Position numbers and translations under genes: made by a program. A stretch of 62,454 nt of DNA from Bacillota bacterium. GTDB taxonomy: Bacteria; Bacillota; Limnochordia; Limnochordales; DUMU01. Under the pieces are notes generated by a model, which ran no database searches, had not been told where the DNA came from, and saw only the letters and a program-made list of their open reading frames with translations. Of this stretch, positions 1 to 8,131 are shown one piece after another. The stretch covers positions 1 through 62,454 of the forward strand of contig DUMU01000021.1 of assembly GCA_012839805.1 (NCBI GenBank). Reading direction: 5' to 3'. Numbering within the stretch: position 1 is the first letter of the stretch; each line of letters begins with the position of its first letter.

Positions 1-680
1 AGGGCGTCCACGGCGGCGATGGCAGTCGACTCGAAGGGCAGTTCATCCGTGAGGGCCGGATCGGCGATGATCAGGCGGGGCGGGGGAAGGCCGCGGATGC
101 TTCGCTTTTCGGCACCCAGTTCAATAACGGCATTGTCGGTACTTTCGGAGCCCGTTCCCGAAGTGGTGGGGAGAGCGATCCACGGTAGGGCCTTCGTTTC
201 GTCGACTTGTCGTTCGCCGAGCTGGTAGGCGGCAGGGTCGATTTCACCCTCCTGGCCAGCCAGTGCGGCCACGGATTTGGCCACATCGAGGGCGGTTCCG
301 CCCCCCAGGCCTACTACCAGAGTCGCACCGGCTTCACGGGCAGCGGCAACGCCTGAACGAATGGCCGCATGGTCAGCGTGGCCGCTTACGAGCAAAGTGG
401 AGCGGGGCTCGGGCAAACGGGCGAGAAGGACCGAGCCTTCCCGAGTCCGGGCGGCGCCGCGGCTGGCGATGAGGAGAACGCGGGCCTCGCACACTGCTTC
501 CGGCAAGATGTGGCCACCGGTACCGCGTCCCCAATAGATGAGGGGTGAAGTGCGAGGCAGGGCGGAACGGTCGATACGGACCTGGTGGGTGGACGGGTCG
601 AATTCCACGAGCCCCGGTAGCTGGGGCGCTGGTCCGGTTGAGTGGCCGGCAGGGCCGGCGGCAGGGCTGATCTTGCTCAT
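1..680 (-). CDS. Iron-containing alcohol dehydrogenase family protein (partial, C-terminus outside window)
   Basis: The minus-strand frame runs from ATG at 680 to the left edge, giving about 226 residues without a stop. It shows the family's nucleotide-binding signature (VVGLGGGTALDVAKSVAAL) and the LPTTSGTGSESTDNAVI stretch, followed by LIIADPAL, the usual order in group III NAD(P)-dependent, metal-containing alcohol dehydrogenases and maleylacetate-reductase relatives. The metal-binding histidines lie in the missing C-terminal half, so the substrate cannot be inferred. A Pro/Ala-rich N-terminal stretch of about 25 residues precedes the domain. The cupin gene upstream ends 10 bases away on the same strand, so the two are probably cotranscribed. 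Confidence 0.85.
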   Translation of the reverse strand, partial: MSKISPAAGPAGHSTGPAPQLPGLVEFDPSTHQVRIDRSALPRTSPLIYWGRGTGGHILPEAVCEARVLLIASRGAARTREGSVLLARLPEPRSTLLVSGHADHAAIRSGVAAAREAGATLVVGLGGGTALDVAKSVAALAGQEGEIDPAAYQLGERQVDETKALPWIALPTTSGTGSESTDNAVIELGAEKRSIRGLPPPRLIIADPALTDELPFESTAIAAVDA

Positions 681-690
681 CGCGCTGCGC

Positions 691-1053
691 TCAGGCCGGC
701 GCCGGGCAGGCCCGGATGATGATGGCGAGGAACTCGAGCGGTTCATCGCCGATAGCCTCGATAGCATGACCGGCTCCGCCGCCGGTTAACACTGCGTCAC
801 CCGCAGCGACTTCCCGCCGCGTGCCATCGTCGTCAACCACCGCGCGACCGGAAAGGATGTAGAAGATCTCCTGTTCGTCGTCGTGCCGGTGAAAACCGAT
901 GGACGAACCGGGCCGCAGCCGCAGGTGGGCGCAGAGCCGGGCCCGGCCCTTGAGCTCGGACTCGCGGAAGAGGTGGCGGAACTCGACCGTTCCAGCTCCA
1001 CCCCGCATGTGCTCCCTCGTTTCCTTTTCCATCTCATCGGCCTTCCGAATCAT
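691..1053 (-). CDS. Cupin domain protein
   Basis: A 120-residue single-domain cupin. Motif 1 is visible as GFHRHDDEQEIFYILSGRA (metal-binding His, His and Glu), and motif 2 is degenerate around GDAVLTGGGAGHAIEAIG, with its His retained. Small cupins of this type bind a divalent metal and act as isomerases, dioxygenases or sugar/organic-acid sensors; the sequence does not say which. It lies directly upstream of the alcohol dehydrogenase with a 10-base gap, so a shared metabolic role is plausible but unproved. The start codon could also be the Met at residue 8 (MEKETREHM). Confidence 0.85.
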   Translation of the reverse strand: MIRKADEMEKETREHMRGGAGTVEFRHLFRESELKGRARLCAHLRLRPGSSIGFHRHDDEQEIFYILSGRAVVDDDGTRREVAAGDAVLTGGGAGHAIEAIGDEPLEFLAIIIRACPAPA

Positions 1054-1679
1054 ACCCCAAGCCTCCTCGCCGCGCGGGTTGCCCCGGTTACGGTCTACCT
1101 ACACCTCTCTCCTTTTAAGTGCTTCGTCGCCCGAGACTTCACACCTGCCTGAGTCCTAGCTTCACGGTTACGACGGCACCGAGCTCGAAGCCGAGGCTCA
1201 CTGCCACGGGGATCGAGACCTCTAAGCTGAGCCGTTGGGTGCGCGCCACGGCTTCAGTCGCGCTACAAGAGAGGTCTGGAGGTCCAGGAGGAGATTGGAC
1301 ACGGGTGGCGAATGCACGAAACGCGGGTGCGATGAAGGCCGAGCCCAACGTGGGCACCTATGGCTCGACCGGAGCAAGTGGTGCAACCGACCGCCTCACC
1401 CGGGATGAGCGCGGCCGGTTTTCGTTTTTGCCGCAGGCCGGACCCCAGATCCCAGGCCCCAGATCCCAGGCCGCTCATCCCTCAGGCCGGAGCGCGGTGA
1501 TCAGGCCCGCCTCGCCTGTGTCGTTGTTGGTCTTCGTTTTCGGCGCGGTGTGTCTCCAGTATGATCAAACCAGAGTTCAGTATATACAGTCTCTTCTGGC
1601 GCGTACAGAAAGGGAGTATGCACGACGCTTCCCGGCTGGCACGCCGCAGCCGGCAGCCGTCCCACGGGAGGTGTGGGCT
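1054..1679. other. Long intergenic region with a 14-bp tandem duplication
   Basis: No convincing gene was found between the cupin and the small membrane ORF. Open frames exist on both strands but lack ribosome-binding sites and recognisable domains. The one structural feature is an exact tandem duplication of CCCCAGATCCCAGG at 1443-1470. Confidence 0.4.
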
Positions 1680-1790
1680 GTGCCCTGGCAAGTAGAGACA
1701 CCAAAGCGGCCGGCGAAATGGTTGGTACTGGGAGTAGCCGTCTTAGTGGTTGTTGTGTTGAGTTTCCTAATTGCTCGGCGGGGATGGTGA
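1680..1790 (+). CDS. Small single-pass membrane protein (36 aa), hypothetical
   Basis: A GTG start at 1680 is preceded by GGGAGG with an 8-base spacer. The product has a short polar N-terminus (PWQVETPKRPAK), one strongly hydrophobic helix (WLVLGVAVLVVVVLSFLIA) and a basic tail RRGW. No family is recognised. The same frame is open upstream as far as 1119, but that part is compositionally odd and lacks a start signal. It is convergent with ispG, 37 bases away. Confidence 0.4.
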   Translation: MPWQVETPKRPAKWLVLGVAVLVVVVLSFLIARRGW

Positions 1791-1827
1791 ACGGACGAAG
1801 GGTGAAGAGGGCGACCGGCCCGAGGGG

Positions 1828-3129
1828 TCAGGCCGGGTCGGACGGTGCGTAATGGGTTTGTACGTATTCATCGAGAATCTCAAGGAAGCGGGCGGCGAGG
1901 TCGTGGACGTCGTCGCCCCGCAGCGTCGTAAAGAGCCTGCCATCCACATAGACAGGGGCTTTCGGCTCTTCGAACGTCCCCGGCAACGAGATTCCCACGT
2001 TGGCGTGCCGGCTTTCCCCCGGCCCGTTGACGACGCAACCCATGACCGCCACCCGCAGGTTTTCTACCCCCGGGTAAAGCTCCCGCCAGGATGGAAGCCG
2101 ATCGTGGAGGTGCTGTTCGACCCGCTCTGCCAGCTCACGAAAGAACGAATTGCTGGTTCGTCCGCAACCCGGGCAGGAGCTTACCTGGGGGGCGAAAGCT
2201 CGTAGCCCCAGCACCTGCAAGACGGTCCGGGCCACCACGACCTCGTCGGTCCGCGGCCGCCCGGGCGCGGGGGTGATCGACACCCGGATCGTATCTCCGA
2301 TCCCTTCGGCCAGCAGGATGGCCAGCCCGGCCGCGCTGCCTACTATGCCACTTACACCCATCCCGGCCTCGGTCAACCCCAGGTGGAGCGGGTAATCGCA
2401 GCGCGCCGCCAAAGCCCGGTACACCGCCACCAGATCGGGCACCCGGGACATCTTGGCACTCAAGACGATCCGGTCGTGGGCGAGGCCGAGCTCCTCGGCC
2501 AGCGCTGCCGACCGCAGGGCGCTCTCGACCATCGCTTCCCGCAGGACCGCCTCCCCATCCAGCGGCTCGGGGCGACGGGCGTTCGCCTCCATCATCTCGT
2601 CGAGCAACGCCCTATCCAAAGAACCCCAGTTGACCCCGATGCGCACCGGTTTGCCGTAATCGATGGCCACCCGGATGAAAGTAGCAAAATTCTGGTCCCG
2701 GTGCGAGCCTTTACCCACATTGCCGGGATTGATCCGGTACTTGTCAAGTGCTTCGGCACATCCTGGGAAACGGGTAAGGAGCAGGTGGCCGTTATAGTGA
2801 AAGTCGCCTACTATCGGAACGACCACGCCCTCTTCGCGCAACCGGTGAACTATCTCCGGAACCGCCCGCGCCGCTTCTTCAGTGTTGACGGTCACCCGCA
2901 CCATTTCGCTGCCGGCCGCGGCCAGCTCCTTGATCTGGGTCACCGTCGCCGCCACATCGGCCGTCTGGGTGTTGGTCATCGACTGAACTACTACCGGCTG
3001 CCCGCCGCCGATCAACACCTCTCGCGCCGCCGGCCGCGCTGCTCCCGGCCTCCCGTGAGCGGCCTCCGACCCGGCGCCGCCTACGCGAACGGTTACCGAA
3101 GCTCGTCTTGCTCGCCAGATCTCTTCCAT
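1828..3129 (-). CDS. ispG: 4-hydroxy-3-methylbut-2-enyl diphosphate synthase IspG
   Basis: Also called GcpE. It converts methylerythritol cyclodiphosphate to HMBPP, the penultimate step of the non-mevalonate isoprenoid pathway, using a [4Fe-4S] cluster. Family motifs are [14 protein letters not shown] near the N-terminus, [12 protein letters not shown], and [10 protein letters not shown] in the TIM barrel. The C-terminal ferredoxin-like domain carries the cluster cysteines in SCPGCGRTS and [13 protein letters not shown]. At 433 residues it is longer than the usual 350-370: about 35 Arg/Ala/Gly-rich residues precede the conserved start, so translation may begin later, and there is a short C-terminal tail. 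It appears monocistronic and is divergent from the metallophosphoesterase gene. Confidence 0.96.
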   Translation of the reverse strand: MEEIWRARRASVTVRVGGAGSEAAHGRPGAARPAAREVLIGGGQPVVVQSMTNTQTADVAATVTQIKELAAAGSEMVRVTVNTEEAARAVPEIVHRLREEGVVVPIVGDFHYNGHLLLTRFPGCAEALDKYRINPGNVGKGSHRDQNFATFIRVAIDYGKPVRIGVNWGSLDRALLDEMMEANARRPEPLDGEAVLREAMVESALRSAALAEELGLAHDRIVLSAKMSRVPDLVAVYRALAARCDYPLHLGLTEAGMGVSGIVGSAAGLAILLAEGIGDTIRVSITPAPGRPRTDEVVVARTVLQVLGLRAFAPQVSSCPGCGRTSNSFFRELAERVEQHLHDRLPSWRELYPGVENLRVAVMGCVVNGPGESRHANVGISLPGTFEEPKAPVYVDGRLFTTLRGDDVHDLAARFLEILDEYVQTHYAPSDPA

Positions 3130-3307
3130 CGCTCTCGAGACCTCGCTTGTCTGGGTACTTCCTTCCTATTTTCTCATGTCCGCCGCGCGCAGCCCACCAG
3201 AGACCAGCACCAAAACGCGCCTTTTCCTCCGGGCGACGCCCGGAGCGATCGCAGGGGAATGCCAGGCGGTTGCCGAACGACTACAGCCACAAGGGGGTAG
3301 TCATCTG

Positions 3308-4159
3308 GTGCGAACGATGCAACTAGCCCGCCTGGCGCTCCTCGCCGACCTCCACCTTCACGCCCGGGGCGGTGAAGATGCCGGCGAGACCGGCGCCCGC
3401 TACGCTCGGCATCTGGAAAAGGTAACTCGAGAAATGGCCGCGGAGCACGTGGACGCGATCCTGGTCGCAGGCGACCTCACCCAGCATGGCGAGGTAGCAG
3501 AGTATGAGGAGTGGCAGCGCTGGCGAGAACGGTGGGAGCATCTTGCCGCCGGCGCAGGCATCCCGGTTTTCTGCGTGCCCGGAAACCATGACGTGGGAGA
3601 AAAGAACCACGTTTCGGTTGAACGGGTAGCAAGGTTCGAGAGGGAAGCGGGGCCTTCGTTCTTCGCCGTGGATATAGCGGGAGTCCGCTTGATAGGACTC
3701 AACTCGCTCCTGCTGGGAAGCGGCCTCCCGCGCGAAGAGGAGCAATGGGACTTTCTCAGGACGGAACTTGGGCAACCGGCAGCTTTGCCCGAACCGGCGC
3801 CGGAAATCGACCCGCGACCGCGCCCCAGGATCGTGCTGCTCCACCAGCCGCCGTTTCTGGTTCACCCGGACGAAGAGGGCGACGATTACTGGAACATCGA
3901 CCCGATTCCCCGGCGCCAGCTCTTGGAGCTTCTGCGGCCGGGACCGGGACAAGCAGGGGTCAGTCTCCTCCTGGCGGGTCATCTGCACCGTCCGGCCCGT
4001 TTGACCCTGGGAGACATGTCGTGTTTGGTCGCCCCGGCCGTCTCTTTCGGGCTTCCCCGCGGCCAGCAGCCCGAGGGGTGGGGGCTGGTCACGATCGAGT
4101 CAGATGGGAGCGCCGGCTTCCAGCTCCGAGAGATCCGGCCCGGGCCGGAAGAGCAGTAG
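3308..4159 (+). CDS. Calcineurin-like metallophosphoesterase
   Basis: A 283-residue cytosolic hydrolase with all metallophosphoesterase motifs in order: LLADLHLHARG (D-x-H), LVAGDLTQHGE (GD), VPGNHDVG (GNHD), LLHQPPF and LLLAGHLHRP (GHxH). This pattern matches the 3',5'-cyclic-nucleotide phosphodiesterase/Icc-like branch, but the substrate is not determined by the motifs. GTG at 3308 is chosen because AAGGGGGTAG lies just upstream; ATG at 3317 is the alternative, and the frame is open upstream to 3176. No operon partner is evident. Confidence 0.85.
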   Translation: MRTMQLARLALLADLHLHARGGEDAGETGARYARHLEKVTREMAAEHVDAILVAGDLTQHGEVAEYEEWQRWRERWEHLAAGAGIPVFCVPGNHDVGEKNHVSVERVARFEREAGPSFFAVDIAGVRLIGLNSLLLGSGLPREEEQWDFLRTELGQPAALPEPAPEIDPRPRPRIVLLHQPPFLVHPDEEGDDYWNIDPIPRRQLLELLRPGPGQAGVSLLLAGHLHRPARLTLGDMSCLVAPAVSFGLPRGQQPEGWGLVTIESDGSAGFQLREIRPGPEEQ

Positions 4160-4234
4160 CAACCCGCGCGAGTGGCTTTGCTCCCGGCCCGGGGTGCGAC
4201 AACGCGCCTGCAGTATCAAAAAGTGCGACTGGGA

Positions 4235-4306
4235 TCAAAGGCTTCCGAGGTGCTTGAGGATGAACCACGCGACCACGATTACACCGATGAACGTGAAAAA
4301 GTCCAT
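4235..4306 (-). CDS. Very small hydrophobic protein (23 aa), hypothetical
   Basis: The minus-strand ATG at 4306 is preceded by AAAGGAG with an 11-base spacer and a second GGAG nearer the start. The peptide MDFFTFIGVIVVAWFILKHL plus GSL is a single membrane helix with a short basic end. It lies in the otherwise empty gap between the phosphoesterase and the lipoprotein. The composition and ribosome-binding site make it more likely than chance, but there is no homology evidence. Confidence 0.35.
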   Translation of the reverse strand: MDFFTFIGVIVVAWFILKHLGSL

Positions 4307-4497
4307 CTTTCTCCACGCTCCTTTGGTTTCAGGATCAAAGTGCTAAGACGACGGAGGGTGGCGAAAGTTCACGGAAAATAGTGGGGGAAGACAAAGCAAC
4401 TGACCGGGAGCACGAGGCCGTTGGTCCGGGCCGACTCATCGGAAACGCTCGTGCTACCGGTCAGGTTGCTACTGGCGACGCCGTGCAAAAACAGGCG

Positions 4498-4797
4498 TCA
4501 GAATGTCGTCGTGCCGGTATCGGTAGTCGTGGTGTCGCTAGTGGTCGTGTCGGTTGCGGTGGTGTCGGTCGCCGTCGTGTCAGTAGTGGTGGTCGTGTCG
4601 GTCGTCACGCCGGTGTCGGTGGTAGTAGTGGTTTCAGTAGTAATCGGCTCGGTGGTCGTCGACTCCGTCGTGGTCGACTCGGTGGTGGTAGTGGTATCCT
4701 CAGTGGCGGCCTCCTCTTTCTTGCCGCAGCCCGCAGCGACAAAAGCAATCAAGGCCAGCGAGATCCCAAGGACAGCCCATTTCTTTGAAATGCGCAC
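4498..4797 (-). CDS. Thr-rich low-complexity lipoprotein
   Basis: A 99-residue exported protein. Residues 1-23 form a lipoprotein signal peptide (KKW, then LGISLALIAFVAAGC) with a lipobox AAGC, so Cys24 should be lipidated. After a short GKKEEAATED linker the rest is a degenerate repeat of short Thr runs separated by Asp or Glu (TTTES, TTTDT, TATDT). No globular domain is present; it resembles a disordered cell-surface spacer. The repeat is also visible in the DNA as GTSGTSGTG-rich triplets on the plus strand. A lone signal plus low-complexity tail may vary in length between strains. Confidence 0.75.
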   Translation of the reverse strand: MRISKKWAVLGISLALIAFVAAGCGKKEEAATEDTTTTTESTTTESTTTEPITTETTTTTDTGVTTDTTTTTDTTATDTTATDTTTSDTTTTDTGTTTF

Positions 4798-5184
4798 GCC
4801 AAATCCTCTCCTCTTCGGTTCTGCCAGCGTTTTTCCGGTTGATTCGCCGCCCGGCCCGGCTGGCGGTCCCTTTGAGCCGAACGGTGAGCCGGCCCGAAGG
4901 CAATTATATGCCCCGATCCACGATTAGCAAAGAGGGCTAGCCGTCGCCAGTACTCCCTTTTTTCGCCGGTGGCAGCCCGAAGCGACTTATCGCCATGCAG
5001 ATAGACGGATCTCACTTAAGATCGTTCAATCCCTTCCGGGCTCCTTCTCGCCGGTAGCCCCCGGCCGGCTCGGGAAGGAGGTTTGAGGTGGGCAAGGAAA
5101 TCACCCTCGGAGCTGGAAGGGAATCACGGTCCCGCAGCCAATAAGTGAACGCGTTTTCGTCGTCGGACGGGTCGAAAGAAAGGG
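4798..5184. other. Intergenic region with one possible 18-codon ORF
   Basis: No standard gene is seen. The only item of note is a GTG at 5088 preceded by a very strong AAGGAGG (6-base spacer) opening an 18-codon frame that ends at TAA 5144. It could be a leader peptide for the downstream acetyltransferase gene, whose own ribosome-binding site is weak, or chance. Confidence 0.3.
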
Positions 5185-6135
5185 ATGGTGACTACGGGTA
5201 TGGGTCATATGGACGTCAAGGCAGAGGTAAAGCTCTCCCGGCTATCGGCGCTACTGCGCCGGTCGCTGTGGCTGGACATGCTGACCGAAGCGGAAGTGAT
5301 GGGACAGGTCTGGCAAGATCCGGATTTCGATCCGGCGCTGCTTGTGACTCACGAGAGAGATGAGGAGCTGGCCGGAGCGATCTTCGGGGTGATCAGGCGG
5401 GAGAAGGACGCGACCGGCGGAACCGAGCGCCGGGTCGGATATGTGAAGTTCATTGCGGTCGACCCGCGCTATCAGCGGCAGGGGATCGGCACCGGACTTC
5501 TCGCGCGTCTGGAAGAACGGCTGGCCGAAAAGGGGGTGGAAGAGATCCGGGTAAGCGGCAGTGCTCCCTGTTACCTGTGGCCGGGGGTGGACGTCCGCTA
5601 CACCGGGGCTTACTGCTTCTTCCTCGCCCGGGGTTATACCCGCTACTCGGATGCCGTCAACATGCGGGTGGATCTGGCGACTGCTCCTCTCGATACGGTC
5701 GCGGACGAAAAACACCTGGCCGAAAAGGGGATCGTCGTCCGGCGCATGGAAGAGGGCGATCGGGAGGCGGTAGGAACGTGGATTGCGCGCACCTTTGGTG
5801 AAAACTGGAGGTGGGAGACCCTCGCCACGCTGAACCGCCAGCCGGTGGCCGCCTTTATTGCCCTGCAGCCGGACTCCCCGCCGGGCGAGGAGGTTATCGG
5901 CTTTGCCGCCTATGCGGGCAACCGCCGCAACTGGTTCGGGCCGATGGGGACCGACCCTCGCGCCCGCAAGCTCGGGGTGGGCCGCACTCTTTTGCGGCTC
6001 TGCTTGCGAGACCTGCGGGAGATGGGCTATACCGATGCGCAGATCGCCTGGACCGGGCCGGTAGCGTTCTACGCGAGGACCGTGGAGGCCCGGATGGATC
6101 GAGTGTTCTACCTGCTTCGCCGTTCCCTTCACTGA
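5185..6135 (+). CDS. Tandem GNAT-domain N-acetyltransferase
   Basis: A 316-residue protein with two GNAT folds. The first (about residues 15-165) has the acetyl-CoA-binding motif A in VKFIAVDPRYQRQGIGTGLL. The second (about 180-316) has FGPMGTDPRARKLGVGRTLL. Double-GNAT architecture is known from mycothiol synthase and several antibiotic or polyamine acetyltransferases, but no substrate can be assigned here. The start is ambiguous among ATG 5185, 5200 and 5209, all weakly supported by a purine-rich stretch. No operon partner. Confidence 0.85.
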   Translation: MVTTGMGHMDVKAEVKLSRLSALLRRSLWLDMLTEAEVMGQVWQDPDFDPALLVTHERDEELAGAIFGVIRREKDATGGTERRVGYVKFIAVDPRYQRQGIGTGLLARLEERLAEKGVEEIRVSGSAPCYLWPGVDVRYTGAYCFFLARGYTRYSDAVNMRVDLATAPLDTVADEKHLAEKGIVVRRMEEGDREAVGTWIARTFGENWRWETLATLNRQPVAAFIALQPDSPPGEEVIGFAAYAGNRRNWFGPMGTDPRARKLGVGRTLLRLCLRDLREMGYTDAQIAWTGPVAFYARTVEARMDRVFYLLRRSLH

Positions 6136-6625
6136 AGCCCTTCAATTGGCTCAGGGGGCCGCTTCCCTGGGAGAGATCCGCGAGAGAGATGCCCAAGAGA
6201 GAGCCCTGAGGCTAGGAGAGATGGTGCACTTTTCACCATCCCGGATGGAGCGGGGCGGTGAAAGATGCACCATCTACCCTTTCGCCTAGCTTCTGGGCAG
6301 TGGCAACCGCGAACCTCAGTGTCACCGGCTTCGGCCTGCGGATGGTGGCTTTCGACTCTGCGATGGCGTACTTTTCACCTTCCCCGCCCGAGCTGGATGG
6401 TGCAAGATGCGCCAGCAACCCCGTCAGCTGGCTAGAGCTGTGCTCGGGTCGGGGCCGTTCGCTTCGCCAATGACGAAGCTGGGGATAATGAAGCATGAGC
6501 ATGAGCGGCCCGCCTGCCCGCCCTGGGCGAGCACCGTTGGTGGCTGGTGGTTGTTGCAGCTACCGTTGGTGGCCGCTGCCGGCCGGGCGGTCAGGCGAGA
6601 CCCCGACCACGAGGAGGTAGACGAG
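6136..6625. other. Gene-free region holding paired dyad repeats (see 6220-6413)
   Basis: No plausible protein gene lies here; open frames on both strands lack start signals and domains. The dominant feature is a set of four related dyads described as a separate repeat entry. Confidence 0.5.
6220..6413. repeat. Four GGTG-N7-CACC type dyads in two 34-bp-spaced pairs
   Basis: Dyad 1 is GATGGTG-CACTTTT-CACCATC at 6220-6240. Dyad 2 is GGTG-AAAGATG-CACC at 6257-6271, and the segment 6257-6274 is almost the exact inverse complement of 6220-6237. Dyad 3 is GGCG-TACTTTT-CACC at 6365-6379 and dyad 4 is GGTG-CAAGATG-CGCC at 6399-6413. The starts of dyads 1 and 2, and of dyads 3 and 4, are each exactly 34 bases apart. 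The same 34-base pairing occurs in the GGGT-N9-ACCC modules at 17754 and 21871, suggesting a related element with compensatory arm changes. A CGGCCTGCG just before the second pair (6332-6340) also matches the copy at 22052-22060. Confidence 0.6.
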
Positions 6626-6886
6626 ATGCAGCGGTGCCCGCATTGTGGGCATTTCAATGACGATAGCAACAAATTCTGTATCGAGTGCGGTGCTCCCCTG
6701 GCCACGGCTAACACCCGGTCCTATCCGACGCCCGCCGATCAACGGGATACGACGGATCCCGAACTGGTCCAAGCACGAGCCCACTGGAATCAAGAACCGG
6801 TGGAAGGTACACCGGACGGTGCCCGCCATGTACCGGGAGCGGCCCCTCATGGCGGACCGGAGGCGGAAGGAGCGCAGGGTTCGTAG
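6626..6886 (+). CDS. Zinc-ribbon domain protein
   Basis: ATG 6626 follows GAGGAGGT at an 8-base spacing. The N-terminal 26 residues form a zinc ribbon with two CxxC knuckles (MQRCPHCGHFN and KFCIECGAPL). The remaining 60 residues are polar, low in hydrophobics and probably disordered. Such proteins bind a structural zinc and often serve as small adaptors; no specific role can be assigned. The FAH-family gene follows after 75 bases, so cotranscription is possible. Confidence 0.7.
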   Translation: MQRCPHCGHFNDDSNKFCIECGAPLATANTRSYPTPADQRDTTDPELVQARAHWNQEPVEGTPDGARHVPGAAPHGGPEAEGAQGS

Positions 6887-6961
6887 CGGTAGGCAGGAGT
6901 TCAGTGGTGGAAGGAGAAGGATAGTGCCCCAAACCACAGTAGACCAACAGGGGGAGATCCG

Positions 6962-7891
6962 GTGAAACTGGTATCAGTCCGGTATGGTACGCAGGAGACG
7001 GTTGGTCTTGTTTGGGGCGATGACCTCATTGATCTCGGGCGAGGAATCCGTGTCTATCGGCTGGCGAAAGAGGGGGACCCTGGACCGCCCATCCGGTCGC
7101 TGGCGGAGCTTCTGGCTAGCGGAGTGGTGACGGGAAGCAGACCGTTCACCATCTTCCTGGCGGAGGTGGTCAGCTTCCTCGATCGTCACCACCTCTGGCC
7201 GACGCTCACCATTCCCGGCTCGCCCCGTCTCGGCCCGCCCATCGCCCGGCCCGGGAAGATCATCTGCCTCGGCCGTAACTATGCGGAACATGCTGCCGAA
7301 ACCGACTCTCCCGTGCCCGAAGAACCGCTCTACTTTGTCAAGGCCTCCTCGGCGGTCATCGGGCAGGACGAGGAGATCGTGTATCCAGAGGGGGCAGAGC
7401 GGGTCGACCCGGAGGTGGAGTTGGCCGCGGTAATCGGGCGCCGGGCGAGGGGGTTGACCCCGGAGAACGCCCTCGACTGCGTTCTCGGATACACGATCCT
7501 GAACGACGTCACCGAGCGGAGCCTGCAACAGCGTGACCTCAGCGCCAAGCAGCCGTGGTTTCGTTCGAAGAGCTACGACACTTTCTGTCCGCTGGGTCCT
7601 GCTTTGGTATTGACCGACGAGATTCCTGACCCGCACGGGCTGCAGATGACCCTGCGGGTGAACGGGGAGGTTCGGCAGTCCGCCTCCACCGCCGATATGA
7701 TCTTCCGCCTGCCTGACATCCTGGTGGCGATCACCCGGCACATCACCCTCGAGCCGGGCGACATCGTGAGCACCGGGACTCCCCAGGGAATTGCGCCCAT
7801 TCGACCCGGTGACCTGGTCGAGTGTACCATCGAGGGAATCGGGACGCTCCGCAACCGGGTGGTGGCGGAGAAGCCCGCGGCGGCGGAGTAA
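6962..7891 (+). CDS. Fumarylacetoacetate hydrolase (FAH) family protein
   Basis: A 309-residue enzyme starting at GTG 6962 behind AGGGGGAGATC. The conserved FAH core begins at about residue 95 (KIICLGRNYAEHAAE). Metal-binding acidic residues are visible in EEPLYFVKASSAVIG, the EVELAAVIGRRARG stretch, and the GYTILNDVTERSLQQ region, and the C-terminal TGTPQGIAPIRPGD is typical. The family cleaves C-C bonds in beta-diketone-like acids (fumarylpyruvate, acylpyruvate, 2-hydroxyhepta-2,4-diene-1,7-dioate) or decarboxylates oxaloacetate. The substrate is not predictable; no aromatic-degradation genes are nearby. Confidence 0.92.
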   Translation: MKLVSVRYGTQETVGLVWGDDLIDLGRGIRVYRLAKEGDPGPPIRSLAELLASGVVTGSRPFTIFLAEVVSFLDRHHLWPTLTIPGSPRLGPPIARPGKIICLGRNYAEHAAETDSPVPEEPLYFVKASSAVIGQDEEIVYPEGAERVDPEVELAAVIGRRARGLTPENALDCVLGYTILNDVTERSLQQRDLSAKQPWFRSKSYDTFCPLGPALVLTDEIPDPHGLQMTLRVNGEVRQSASTADMIFRLPDILVAITRHITLEPGDIVSTGTPQGIAPIRPGDLVECTIEGIGTLRNRVVAEKPAAAE

Positions 7892-8131
7892 CACCGGAGG
7901 TACCCCTGCGTCAAGGGTTAACACCTGCCTCATCACCTGCGTGGGGTCCTGAGTCGAGCAGCCGAGAGACCGGCCGGCCGAACTGCCCGCCGAGTGTGCC
8001 CGGGCGCTTGCCGTAGCGTCGCCCGGCGGCGAGGCGGTGGGGGTGGCCAGGCCAGGCACGGGCCGGGGTGGCGACCCCTGGTCTACCGGCCCGGGCCGCG
8101 CACGTACGATTATGACCGGAGATGATGGGGC

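Noticed and set aside
5088-5144. 18-codon leader peptide with strong Shine-Dalgarno
   Set aside because: Not listed as a gene because length and sequence give no further support; mentioned under the intergenic entry.
6258-6473. A 71-codon ORF across the third dyad region
   Set aside because: No ribosome-binding site; the reading is explained by the dyads.
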